In this document: positions 1 to 6,173 of the stretch, one piece after another
How the letters are laid out: each line of letters starts with the position of its first letter
Numbering within the stretch: position 1 is the stretch's first letter
Source: a virus
Length of the DNA: 45,303 bases
Direction: 5' to 3' (one strand)
IMG/VR virus record: IMGVR_UViG_3300037137_002282
Location: 1 to 45,303 of that record
Notes under the pieces: generated by a model
Database searches by the model: none
What the model was told of the DNA's origin: nothing
The model's input: the letters and a program-made list of their open reading frames with translations, nothing else
Made by a program: the position numbers and the translations under genes

Positions 1-129
1 TTCAGTATCCTGTTCGCTCATCTTTTCTTCAACAAAATTCTTCAGCTCTGCAAAATCCCGCTCAATTTGCGCAGTATCATAGAGATTTTTCGCACTCATA
101 GCCGCCTGGGCAATGGCGCGAATATCTTG
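1..129. repeat. Terminal direct repeat, left copy (circular overlap)
   Basis: These 129 bases recur at 45175-45303. Positions 1-126 are identical; base 127 is T here and C at 45301; 128-129 match. The small terminase reading frame runs through both copies without interruption, so this marks the closure of a circular or circularly permuted genome rather than a duplication with its own genes. The single difference is silent (CAA/CAG Gln). A true short physical terminal repeat is the less likely alternative. Confidence 0.95.
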
Positions 130-420
130 ACGTAAATTTGCATCGCTTGTTACGACCAGCCGATAAGCACAATCTCCCAGAAGTTTGGACCACCATGATA
201 GAGTGCCATCATAGGGCCGGGTAATAATATTTTCCGGGATGGGTGGAGGCGGTGGAACTAGGAGCTTTTTCTTCTGCGTATAAAATTTCTTTGCTCCGGA
301 TTTGGTTAGCTTGCGCGATGAATAATTCCTCCCGCCGACGGTGGAAAAATCCACTTTCCAACATCCGGGCTTGTACTCGACCGGCCCGGAAACAGCTAAA
401 ACCCCGCAGGATGGTCGCAT
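1..420 (-). CDS. terS: Small terminase subunit, N-terminal part (gene crosses window ends)
   Basis: Minus-strand frame starting ATG at 420 and open to base 1; it continues through the circular junction and ends with TAA at 45121-45123, giving about 157 residues. The role, recognition of viral DNA for packaging with the large subunit, is inferred from position: it ends 50 bp inside the start of terL and is the first gene after the predicted late promoter at 535-563. Visible features are a basic N-terminal half, a run of five prolines near residue 60, and a helical Ala/Gln/Glu-rich second half ending in an acidic tail. No clear helix-turn-helix was recognised and the Shine-Dalgarno is weak, so a GTG at 354 is an alternative start. 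Confidence 0.6.
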   Translation of the reverse strand, partial: MRPSCGVLAVSGPVEYKPGCWKVDFSTVGGRNYSSRKLTKSGAKKFYTQKKKLLVPPPPPIPENIITRPYDGTLSWWSKLLGDCAYRLVVTSDANLRQDIRAIAQAAMSAKNLYDTAQIERDFAELKNFVEEKMSEQDTE

Positions 421-432
421 TTCGCTTTAAGA

Positions 433-457
433 CTCGTCAAAAAACGTTGAATTCGAG
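433..457 (-). other. Weak hairpin before terS
   Basis: On the minus strand CTCG and TCAA pair with TTGA and CGAG around a short loop, with a 3-nt bulge, ending 13 nt before the terS ATG. Bases 455-462 could instead pair with the start of the late transcript (GAG-CA bulge-CUAUU). This is a weak echo of the stronger leader structures elsewhere in the genome. Bases 464-534 between here and the late promoter hold nothing else that I recognise. Confidence 0.25.
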
Positions 458-534
458 CTATTGTTAAACCGCAGGCCACCTAAGTTCCCGATACCCCTAC
501 CCTTTTTATCAACCTCAAATAGTGCTCTATTATT

Positions 535-563
535 AGTATGTTATGTGGGGTGAATCTTGTCAA
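535..563 (-). promoter_or_regulatory. Predicted late promoter
   Basis: Minus strand: -35 TTGACA (558-563), 17-bp spacer, -10 CATACT (535-540). It lies about 115 bp upstream of terS and faces the whole virion gene cluster. The -35 region carries the small palindrome CTTGTCAAG and shares AATTCTTGAC with the early divergent promoters, so a common regulator is possible. The 4/6 match of the -10 box makes it a moderate prediction. Confidence 0.55.
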
Positions 564-579
564 GAATTATTTTCTTTCC

Positions 580-874
580 TTGCCACGCCCTGCCATGCCC
601 TGCCATGCCCGTCCGGTCCGTTCCACTCCCATCCCATCCGCTCCACTCCGCGCCTGCCGATCCAGTCCCCTCCTCTCCACTCCCATCCGATCCAATCCAC
701 TCCGCGCCTGCCGATCCGCTCCCCTCCCTTCCTATCCCCTCCGATCCAGTCCGCGCCTGCCTCTCCAGTCCCCTCCGATCCATTCCCATCCGGTCCATTC
801 CGCGCCTGCCGCTCCAATCCGGTCCGATCCACTCCCCTCCAATCCCATCCGATCCAGTCCGCGCCTGCCGATCC
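580..874 (-). repeat. Degenerate GGA pentamer array 1
   Basis: From 611 to 874 the plus strand is built of NTCCN pentamers (NGGAN on the transcribed minus strand) in blocks of 8, 9, 8, 8 and 10, each block followed by a 9-nt linker CGCCTGCCG (once ending in T), and then a final ATCC. All 43 complete pentamers keep TCC, whereas both outer bases vary freely. Linkers start 54, 49, 49 and 59 nt apart. A lead-in at 580-610 has a 10-nt period (CTGCCATGCC). The array begins exactly at the stop codon of the 874-1332 gene and ends just upstream of the late promoter. No stops arise in most frames, so open frames here are not evidence of coding. Confidence 0.95.
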
Positions 875-1332
875 TATGCTGCTTTCTCTTGCAACATCAG
901 CAATTGTTGCAACACAATTTCCAATTCGTCACGCAACTTCAAAATATCACAGACCCCCCGCGATCTCTCCAACGCTGCCCGAACACGCGTTAATTCATCA
1001 TTCAAAATCTCATGTGCCCATTCCTTGTTTTTTTTTGCGCGATCCATCGGCACATAACCTCGGATATCTTTCGTGATCGAAACTGAAGCATAGTTTGGAC
1101 ACTCCAGTTCCGCCCGCGTGATCGTTTCAATGTATCGCACCTCTCGAATCAGTTCTCGCGCCACATCGAGCCGATGGGCATTGGCCGCTTTTTGATCATC
1201 CCACTCAAACCGCTCATGCAGCGGAGATTTCGGATTTCGCGCATCGTTGACCACCGCTTGCGGAGTTAGATAGCCCTTCTTTTTCTCCAACTCGTACAGT
1301 CTGGTTGCGAGTGCTTTTTGTTTTGCAGTCAT
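874..1332 (-). CDS. Conserved phage protein, unknown function
   Basis: A 152-residue mostly helical protein. Its start overlaps the preceding stop as ATGA at 1329-1332, so it is translationally coupled to the 270-residue protein upstream. The N-terminal part has the pattern LTPQAVVNDARNP then SPLHERFEWDD and AANAHRLDVARELI, which I recall from hypothetical proteins of many unrelated phages; no function is established. The C-terminal 60 residues look like a coiled coil (charged heptads, then leucine/glutamine-rich). Its stop codon touches GGA array 1. DNA metabolism or a structural RNA/DNA-binding role are both possible; the sequence does not decide. Confidence 0.8.
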   Translation of the reverse strand: MTAKQKALATRLYELEKKKGYLTPQAVVNDARNPKSPLHERFEWDDQKAANAHRLDVARELIREVRYIETITRAELECPNYASVSITKDIRGYVPMDRAKKNKEWAHEILNDELTRVRAALERSRGVCDILKLRDELEIVLQQLLMLQEKAA

Positions 1333-2141
1333 ATCGTTGCCTCCATCGCAGCCCCTTTGTCCTTCCCATTCCCGCGAGAAATGTTACGTGCCTTGGTTGT
1401 TTCATTGTACCATTCGAACAGTTCTCTGCTCTCTTGGTCGTAAAAATCTGGAGTCTCCAATGCGGCGAGTTGTGCTTTCCTTCCACCGTTTTTCATAATG
1501 GCCAGATATTTTGGGTCTGAAGATTTTACCGCCTCCCATGTACCAAAATTTCCAGCGCCCTTGCCCGGCCTCTTCTCTCCTATACCACGAATGAACCCCG
1601 CCAACTGGAGGAGTTTAACCGTCTCCTTCTCGTTCAGGATAGGCATTAAATATTGAATCCGCAAATGACACGCCCAGTGAGGAATAATTGCGCGAGTACG
1701 AATGTCTGGTGCTCTTGTTTTGCCAGATTGCTTTACCGCGTCCATGTGCAGCATGGGGACACCATATAGAGCGATTCGTTCCTCTGGCGCGGTGATAAGT
1801 CGCTCCAATTTTGTTTTTTCCAGAGATGTGGGCATGTCCAAGGCTACCGATGCCATAGCATGCTTGATAGAACAGGCGACGAGTTGTATTTCCGTCGGTC
1901 CCTTAGGATCTTTATCACGATAGCAAGATGCGCGATATTCTTCTAGCGGATCATGTTTTAGACTTGTCTTCTTCTCGGTTTCTGTTTTTCTCCCTTTGGG
2001 CAAAAGCAATTCGTGTCGTGCTTTCTCACTCAGTCTGTTGAGGAGAATTGGGGACGTTCCGATTAAAAAGACCTCTATCTCTCCTCGCTCCAAAATAGAA
2101 AACTCCAAAATCTGTTCTTTCTCTACTTTTTTCATTGCCAT
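1329..2141 (-). CDS. Conserved phage protein with Gly-rich C-terminal motif, unknown function
   Basis: 270 residues. The ATG at 2141 is chosen because GGAAGAGG lies 7 nt upstream; the frame stays open to 2324 only because it runs through GGA array 2. The middle holds SPILLNRLSEKA, and the C-terminal region reads RTRAIIPHW...LRIQY...LLQLAGFIRGIGEKRPGKGAGNFG. I recall this ending (LLxLAGF-GIGExRP-FG) from a widespread phage family that usually lies beside homologues of the next gene. The glycine-rich loop is reminiscent of RAMP/Cas7-like RNA-binding folds, but that is inference only. It is transcribed from the promoter at 2521-2548 through a structured leader and the array. Confidence 0.8.
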   Translation of the reverse strand: MAMKKVEKEQILEFSILERGEIEVFLIGTSPILLNRLSEKARHELLLPKGRKTETEKKTSLKHDPLEEYRASCYRDKDPKGPTEIQLVACSIKHAMASVALDMPTSLEKTKLERLITAPEERIALYGVPMLHMDAVKQSGKTRAPDIRTRAIIPHWACHLRIQYLMPILNEKETVKLLQLAGFIRGIGEKRPGKGAGNFGTWEAVKSSDPKYLAIMKNGGRKAQLAALETPDFYDQESRELFEWYNETTKARNISRGNGKDKGAAMEATI

Positions 2142-2412
2142 TGTTTCGCCTCTTCCGTTGGTTGGTTGTTGTTCTAAATCCGTCCCATCCGGTCCAATCC
2201 CTTCCTGCCTCTCCGGTCCAATCCGGTCCAGTCCATTCCGCGCCTGCCGCTCCTTTCCTTTCCCCTCCTCTCCCCTCCAGTCCCCTCCGCGCCTGCCGAT
2301 CCCTTCCGTTCCGCTCCGCTCCACTCCGGTCCGGTCCAGTCCGGTCCGCGCCTGCCGATCCGGTCCGGTCCAGTCCGCTCCAGTCCTTTCCCATCCTCTC
2401 CACTCCTGCCAT
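2026..2412 (-). CDS. Possible array-encoded Gly/Arg/Trp-rich peptide
   Basis: An ATG at 2412 follows AAGGAG (2417-2422) by 4 nt and lies 17 nt after the structured leader, the same geometry as the first genes of the other early transcripts. The frame runs 128 codons through the GGA array and overlaps the start of the 270-residue gene in another frame. Because any frame of NGGAN repeats reads as G-x-[DE]-[RGW]-x without stops, openness alone means little. It could be a leader peptide, a low-complexity protein, or an accident. Confidence 0.25.
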   Translation of the reverse strand: MAGVERMGKDWSGLDRTGSAGADRTGPDRSGAERNGRDRQARRGLEGRGGERKGAAGAEWTGPDWTGEAGRDWTGWDGFRTTTNQRKRRNNGNEKSRERTDFGVFYFGARRDRGLFNRNVPNSPQQTE

Positions 2413-2421
2413 TCCGCTCCT
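2182..2421 (-). repeat. Degenerate GGA pentamer array 2
   Basis: Same design as the array at 611-874: NTCCN pentamers on the plus strand in blocks of 4, 6, 8, 10, 9 and 2, separated by 9-nt linkers. Three linkers are exactly CGCCTGCCG (2240, 2289 and 2348) and two are variants (TTCCTGCCT, CTCCTGCCA). The exact linkers are 49 and 59 nt apart. All 39 pentamers keep TCC. It occupies the 5' untranslated region between the promoter at 2521-2548 and the ATG at 2141. Both arrays have the same orientation and flank a two-gene unit. Confidence 0.95.
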
Positions 2422-2429
2422 TCAATAAA

Positions 2430-2510
2430 TTCTCGCCCCTCTGCGCGGATCCGACGAAGAAAACACGCAAAGCGGCGAGAAACTGTTTAAAAACGGAATT
2501 CGTCGGATCT
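2430..2510 (-). ncRNA. Structured leader S (interleaved inverted repeats)
   Basis: Minus strand, beginning about 12 nt after the -10 box. Segment A (GATCCGACGAA, 2509-2499) is perfectly complementary over 11 bp to A' (2458-2448). Segment B (TTCTCGCC, 2481-2474) is perfectly complementary over 8 bp to B' (2437-2430). The order A-B-A'-B' makes an H-type pseudoknot in which the RNA 5' end pairs with the hairpin loop. An AAGGAG-ATG follows within 18 nt. Three other early promoters show the same design. Confidence 0.55.
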
Positions 2511-2520
2511 AACAGCTACA

Positions 2521-2548
2521 CTTTTAGCATGCTCCCCAAAAAAGTCAA
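2521..2548 (-). promoter_or_regulatory. Predicted early promoter PS
   Basis: Minus strand: -35 TTGACT (2543-2548), 16-bp spacer, -10 TAAAAG (2521-2526). It lies just beyond the SSB stop codon and would start RNA near 2514, carrying the structured leader, the GGA array and the two conserved phage genes. Confidence 0.5.
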
Positions 2549-2550
2549 GC

Positions 2551-2937
2551 CTAAAACGGAATATCTTGATCATCGAGCGGCGGAGCTTCTTCTTGCCTCT
2601 GACCTCCGCTGTCACTCTTGCCTCCGAGGAAAATAACCTGATCGGCAACGATTTCTGTCACATAACACTTGCGGCCATCCTTATCGTAAGATCGAGTTTG
2701 CATCCTGCCCTCGATGTAGCATTGCTTCCCCTTGGTCAGATATTTTGCACATGCTTCCCCCTGTTTACCCCATACAACTAGCTTAATCCATTGAGTATCT
2801 TCTTTTTTTGCTCCTCCGCCATCAACCCATTTCCTGGTACAGGCTATTGAAAAATTACATACCGAGGTTCCCCCGGATGTAGTTTTTAACTCTGGATCTT
2901 GTCCTAAGTTTCCAATAAAACAACACTTGTTCAGCAT
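2551..2937 (-). CDS. ssb: Single-stranded DNA-binding protein
   Basis: 128 residues with the bacterial SSB pattern: N-terminal OB fold starting MLNKCCFIGNLGQDPEL, the central WIKLVVWGKQGEACAKYLTKG and YIEGRMQTRSYDKDGRKCYVTEIVADQV strands (to about residue 105), a short Gly/Ser/Gln linker, and an acidic tail ending DDQDIPF, the peptide by which SSBs recruit partner proteins. It covers single-stranded DNA at the replication fork and would act with the primase-helicase encoded 3 bp upstream and with the Erf protein. It is the last gene before the promoter and leader that begin the next transcript. Confidence 0.95.
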   Translation of the reverse strand: MLNKCCFIGNLGQDPELKTTSGGTSVCNFSIACTRKWVDGGGAKKEDTQWIKLVVWGKQGEACAKYLTKGKQCYIEGRMQTRSYDKDGRKCYVTEIVADQVIFLGGKSDSGGQRQEEAPPLDDQDIPF

Positions 2938-2939
2938 AT

Positions 2940-5660
2940 CTACTCCTTTTCGTCATCGTCTGGGTGTATGGTACCACTGCTTACTGCTGCTGCGACTGCT
3001 GACTTGCGCTCCCACCATTTACCTAGTGGTAGTGGAACTTGATTTTTTCCATTGGCGGAACTGGCGGGATCAGCGGAAGTTTTAAGCGTAGTATAGTAAG
3101 TGTCATTTGACACTTTCCATGCGGGGTTTAAATCTTCCTCATTTTCCTCTGGTTCCGCTTGGTTTTCTTTACGATCCATATCCTCTACTGCCCACCTATG
3201 CCCTCGGTTGGAGTCGCTAATAGCTAGTACAAAGCGGAGTCCGTCTAGTATTCTTCCTCGGTAGCGCTTGAGCGTCCATGCAACAGTCCTAGATGTAATG
3301 GGAGTATCGCTGCCGCGCCACTTGGAGTCACAGGCACCAAGCGCATCTCTCAGGTCCGTTGCACTAACCGACTTGGCATCACCAATTGCCGAGCTTATGC
3401 CAACTGGCCTTGAGCCGTAGTTGTCCCACCATGCGTGCAGCAAGTTGCGTAGATTTTCCATTCCCACGTCTGCCTCTTCGCGTATACGCGCCCGGCCAAG
3501 GGTGGGGTCGGCCATACCCAGCCACATAAGCGGCGCTCGGATCATGTCATCCCATGATTCGAAGGAGCCGATTGGAATGCGGTTAATAATTGGTTTTCCA
3601 GCACAGAAGAAAGCGCGGACTATGGTTAGGCAAGACACTACCAGGCGAGGTCTGTTTTCCAGAACCCAGTCTAGTAAGGGATCATGCTTCCAGCCGGTTC
3701 GCTCCTCTGGGCGTTCGGTTTCGGCGTCTAGGGTTATGGGGATAACCCTCCGGCCAGTGTCAGATTTGATTTGGATATTATTTCCTGTAACGAAGACTAC
3801 GGCTCTCCAGGGTACGGTGCGAGTTTCTGTGACTCCCAAAACTCGATCAGTAACAAAACCGCTGGTTAAACTGGCGTCAAGGGCACCGCTCCCAAGAGGA
3901 GCGGTTAGATTATCAATGAGCACCAACGGAGTTCCTTCGATGGCAATGGCCAGAAGGCGCTTGGCCTCTTCGGCTTCCTGGTGCGCCTGGGTCATGCGAG
4001 CCGCTTTGCGTCCACACGAAATGGTGGAGATTACGTCTACCAGAAGAGACTTCCCGGTGCCCGCGGCGCGTGCATCGATGGTGAAAAGAGGGACGGGGCC
4101 GTTGATAGCACTGCGGCACACCACGGAGAGCAGCGCAGCGATGATGGCCGATCGGTCGTGATCAGACATTATGGGGAAGTCGGAAAAAATTTCCAATAGA
4201 TCGTTGATGGCTTTGCGCGCTTCAAGTATGGTGGGATTGACGGGGACGGCGGGATAATTATCACTCATGGCGAGCATGATGCCGGTTTCTTCGTCATAGC
4301 CCGGATTTTCGATCACGGTCCCGTTGGGGCGAAGAGTAGGGGCCTCGGCTATGCCAGTAATTGGGGGAAGCGTCCACTTGCCGCGGTCAGAGAACATTTT
4401 TATTGCCCAGTCAGGGGGTATAGATGCACCCCACTCACCGGATCGTTTGTCTAGCCTTAGCCAGTCGGCGGAAAGAGAAGCCATTTCGGTGAGGTGGGGG
4501 ATTGGTGCGGCTCCAATCGCGGTTGCGCCGATTACCTTGGACAGTCCGCGCGGGGGATTGGCGTCAACGGTTATGCGGACGAGCCTGCCTCCACGTTGAA
4601 ATATTTTTCGAGGGCGTAATTTTAAAATTGCATCTTCGAGTTGGTCAACTACATCTGGCATGTTTGTGGTTATGTGGATAATTTGCCGGGCGTTGTTTTC
4701 TGGTTCGTCCGGGATGGGACCGGGATCAGATGACGAGTTTGATGTTGAAAGAGTTTCTGGGGCTCCGAAACCTTTACGCGCCAACCCGCGAGCGGCGGCG
4801 CTAAAATCTCCTCGGTGTTCGAGCAACGAAAAAAGCTGGAAAAGCGAATACCCACGCATGGGGTCAAGGTGGGTGGAGGAGGTGAAACAATAAAATACCC
4901 GTTTTCCGACGTGCCAAGTTCCGCCCGTGCCGGATGGTTTATCCGGCCTGGTCCAGAGCTCATTGTCTCCGCTTCGTCCATGGATTCGCCAACCGTTATT
5001 TATCAAAACCTGGACATGATCCCCACGAGAGGAGAAGTCGTCTCCGGGGGACTCGCCGCGGCGAGGTGGGCTCGATCCGGGCGATGGAGGGGGTGAGAGT
5101 TCGGGGGGGAGTTCCGGTGCGCTGTTTATATCCAAAGGCATACCGGGATGAGATAGGGAAAAATGCGGGTGATCCGGTGCTGACATGGGCAGCCATGAAA
5201 GGCGAGACGGGTCTTTGCATGCTGGATCCCATGCCGTTCCGATCAGGTATGTTGCCAATCGCGGATAGAGGGCGCTCCAGGACGCTCCGGGTACTGGTTC
5301 TTTGAGGGGGAAAACCACTCGCCAGCGAGGGACAGCCGGTTGACCGTGTTTTTCTTTAAGATGATGGGCGGTGCTATAGACGACATAGGATAGGCCGCGT
5401 TCAATCCAAAGTTGCGAAACATCCTCTACGACGATTCCACAATCAACATCCAGGACAAGACAATAAACCAACTCGACCCCCGCAGCTCCGCGCGTAGTTC
5501 CGGGCAGGTATTTAGTAGGGCTCCAGAGCTTGGCTTGATCCTGGTCGATGGCGGGAGAGAATTGTGAGAGTAGGTCGCAAAGCTGATCCCATGACACCGT
5601 TGCCGGTTCGGGTGTAGTGGTGTATTTATTTTTCCAGAGACAGATTTCTAGCGCAACCAT
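2940..5660 (-). CDS. Primase-helicase fusion (AEP-type primase plus ATPase)
   Basis: 906 residues from ATG 5660, which overlaps the preceding stop by 13 bp. The N-terminal region carries an archaeo-eukaryotic primase/PrimPol pattern: LDVDC with D71 and D73, YSTAHH (H99/H100), then PRWRVVF around residue 112. A proline-rich linker (about 185-205) precedes a small WHVGKRVFYCF module. The second half is a helicase-type ATPase with Walker A AAGTGKS near residue 535, Walker B LVLIDN near 582, and a VTGNN sensor-like motif. It probably primes and unwinds DNA as the central replication protein. I cannot tell from sequence alone whether the primase also polymerises DNA; no separate DNA polymerase is encoded. 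Confidence 0.88.
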   Translation of the reverse strand: MVALEICLWKNKYTTTPEPATVSWDQLCDLLSQFSPAIDQDQAKLWSPTKYLPGTTRGAAGVELVYCLVLDVDCGIVVEDVSQLWIERGLSYVVYSTAHHLKEKHGQPAVPRWRVVFPLKEPVPGASWSALYPRLATYLIGTAWDPACKDPSRLSWLPMSAPDHPHFSLSHPGMPLDINSAPELPPELSPPPSPGSSPPRRGESPGDDFSSRGDHVQVLINNGWRIHGRSGDNELWTRPDKPSGTGGTWHVGKRVFYCFTSSTHLDPMRGYSLFQLFSLLEHRGDFSAAARGLARKGFGAPETLSTSNSSSDPGPIPDEPENNARQIIHITTNMPDVVDQLEDAILKLRPRKIFQRGGRLVRITVDANPPRGLSKVIGATAIGAAPIPHLTEMASLSADWLRLDKRSGEWGASIPPDWAIKMFSDRGKWTLPPITGIAEAPTLRPNGTVIENPGYDEETGIMLAMSDNYPAVPVNPTILEARKAINDLLEIFSDFPIMSDHDRSAIIAALLSVVCRSAINGPVPLFTIDARAAGTGKSLLVDVISTISCGRKAARMTQAHQEAEEAKRLLAIAIEGTPLVLIDNLTAPLGSGALDASLTSGFVTDRVLGVTETRTVPWRAVVFVTGNNIQIKSDTGRRVIPITLDAETERPEERTGWKHDPLLDWVLENRPRLVVSCLTIVRAFFCAGKPIINRIPIGSFESWDDMIRAPLMWLGMADPTLGRARIREEADVGMENLRNLLHAWWDNYGSRPVGISSAIGDAKSVSATDLRDALGACDSKWRGSDTPITSRTVAWTLKRYRGRILDGLRFVLAISDSNRGHRWAVEDMDRKENQAEPEENEEDLNPAWKVSNDTYYTTLKTSADPASSANGKNQVPLPLGKWWERKSAVAAAVSSGTIHPDDDEKE

Positions 5661-5854
5661 TTGCTCACGCCTGCCTGAATATTTTCCAGGGCAGAGATCA
5701 TTTTGTCTGTTACCCGCTCGTTTTCTTCGATCCAAACACGCATGCTGGTGACTTTTTCGTATACTGAGTCGCTGAAGTCTTCGGCTTGTTCGGGGAGATC
5801 TTCGAGGCTGGCCAAAATTTCGTCGCAGAGTTCAATAGCTTCTTCGTAGTCCAT
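5648..5854 (-). CDS. Small acidic helical protein, first gene of left operon
   Basis: 68 residues, strongly acidic and helical (DYEEAIELCDEILASLEDLPEQAEDF). ATG 5854 has GAGGAA 4 nt upstream; a longer frame from TTG 5923 has no usable ribosome site and runs into the leader hairpin. It overlaps the start of the primase-helicase gene by 13 bp. No family was recognised. As the first product of the leftward early operon it could be an anti-host factor or a partner of the primase, but nothing in the sequence shows this. Confidence 0.75.
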   Translation of the reverse strand: MDYEEAIELCDEILASLEDLPEQAEDFSDSVYEKVTSMRVWIEENERVTDKMISALENIQAGVSKWLR

Positions 5855-5874
5855 CGTTTCCTCGGGCAATAAAT

Positions 5875-5991
5875 AACCAGCCGCCAGAACACTCGTTGAG
5901 GAGGAAGCGAGCAGGTCGATCAAAACCTCTGACGGCTGGTTGGGTCGCTAAACTTTTTTTGTTCTCCTCTTCGAGTTGCGTTTTGATCGAT
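5875..5991 (-). ncRNA. Structured leader L (pseudoknot design with anti-SD loop)
   Basis: Minus-strand leader of the left operon. A (5990-5980, 11 nt, ending CAAAAC) lies at the predicted RNA 5' end and is perfectly complementary to A' (5926-5916). B (AACCAGCCGTCAGA, 5941-5928) pairs with B' (TCTGGCGGCTGGTT, 5888-5875) over 14 bp with one G-U. A' lies in the B hairpin loop, giving an H-type pseudoknot. The same loop also holds TTCCTC (5906-5901), complementary to the GAGGAA ribosome site of the 68-residue gene. The stem ends 20 nt before that gene's ATG. Confidence 0.6.
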
Positions 5992-5998
5992 AGCGAGC

Positions 5999-6027
5999 AC
6001 TCTAAACAAAGATGGCTGGGGAGTCAA
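5999..6027 (-). promoter_or_regulatory. Predicted left early promoter PL
   Basis: Minus strand: -35 TTGACT (6022-6027), 17-bp spacer, -10 TAGAGT (5999-6004), predicted RNA start near 5991. It drives the small acidic protein, primase-helicase and SSB. Its -35 box lies inside the palindrome at 6023-6040, shared with the divergent rightward promoter. Confidence 0.75.
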
Positions 6028-6040
6028 GAATTTTCTTGAC
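6023..6040. promoter_or_regulatory. Palindromic operator candidate between divergent early promoters
   Basis: GTCAAGAATTTTCTTGAC: perfect 8-bp arms around TT. The left arm contains the -35 of the leftward promoter and the right arm the -35 of the rightward promoter, so one bound dimer would block or organise both. Half of it (GTCAAGAATT) recurs at 559-568 beside the late -35 box. Confidence 0.6.
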
Positions 6041-6064
6041 GCGGGGGAGTTGATGAGATAGGGT
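6036..6064 (+). promoter_or_regulatory. Predicted right early promoter PR
   Basis: Plus strand: -35 TTGACG (6036-6041), 17-bp spacer, -10 TAGGGT (6059-6064). It faces the rightward operon and shares the 6023-6040 palindrome with the leftward promoter. The -10 is not consensus, which would suit activation or repression. Confidence 0.5.
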
Positions 6065-6070
6065 GCTTGT

Positions 6071-6158
6071 TGCATCGGATGATTCTCTAAAAAAACATCT
6101 TGCCTCCTCGCGGTTCCATTCCCTCATCCGGTGCGGGACTGCGGGGAGGCGGGTTTTT
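6071..6158 (+). ncRNA. Structured leader R with terminator-like hairpin
   Basis: B (GCCTCCTCGC, 6102-6111) pairs with B' (GCGGGGAGGC, 6141-6150), 10 bp with one G-U, followed by GGGTTTTT: an intrinsic-terminator or attenuator shape between the promoter and the first gene. A (GCATCGGATGA, 6072-6082), at the predicted RNA 5' end, pairs with A' (TCATCCGGTGC, 6124-6134) inside the hairpin loop, 11 bp with one G-U. The two pairings interleave as in the other early leaders, so the 5' end could stabilise or compete with the terminator. Confidence 0.6.
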
Positions 6159-6173
6159 ATCGAGGACGAAAAA

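Noticed and set aside
433-540. Fifth pseudoknot leader before terS
   Set aside because: The 5' segment pairs only over 8 bp with a bulge, and the partner overlaps the small hairpin; too weak to group with the four early leaders.
538-1076. Plus-strand Ser/Pro-rich frames over array 1
   Set aside because: Three overlapping frames are open at once, as expected from stop-free TCC repeats; they run against the neighbouring genes.
2142-2324. N-terminal extension of the 270-residue protein through array 2
   Set aside because: The frame is open only because NGGAN repeats lack stops; a good ribosome site with 7-nt spacing marks ATG 2141.
611-2421. CRISPR array
   Set aside because: The repeating unit is 5 nt with variable flanks and the 9-nt linkers enclose degenerate pentamers, not unique spacers; no Cas genes are nearby.
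3421-4161. 246-codon plus-strand frame
   Set aside because: It is antisense to the helicase half of the primase-helicase gene and has no ribosome site or recognisable domain.
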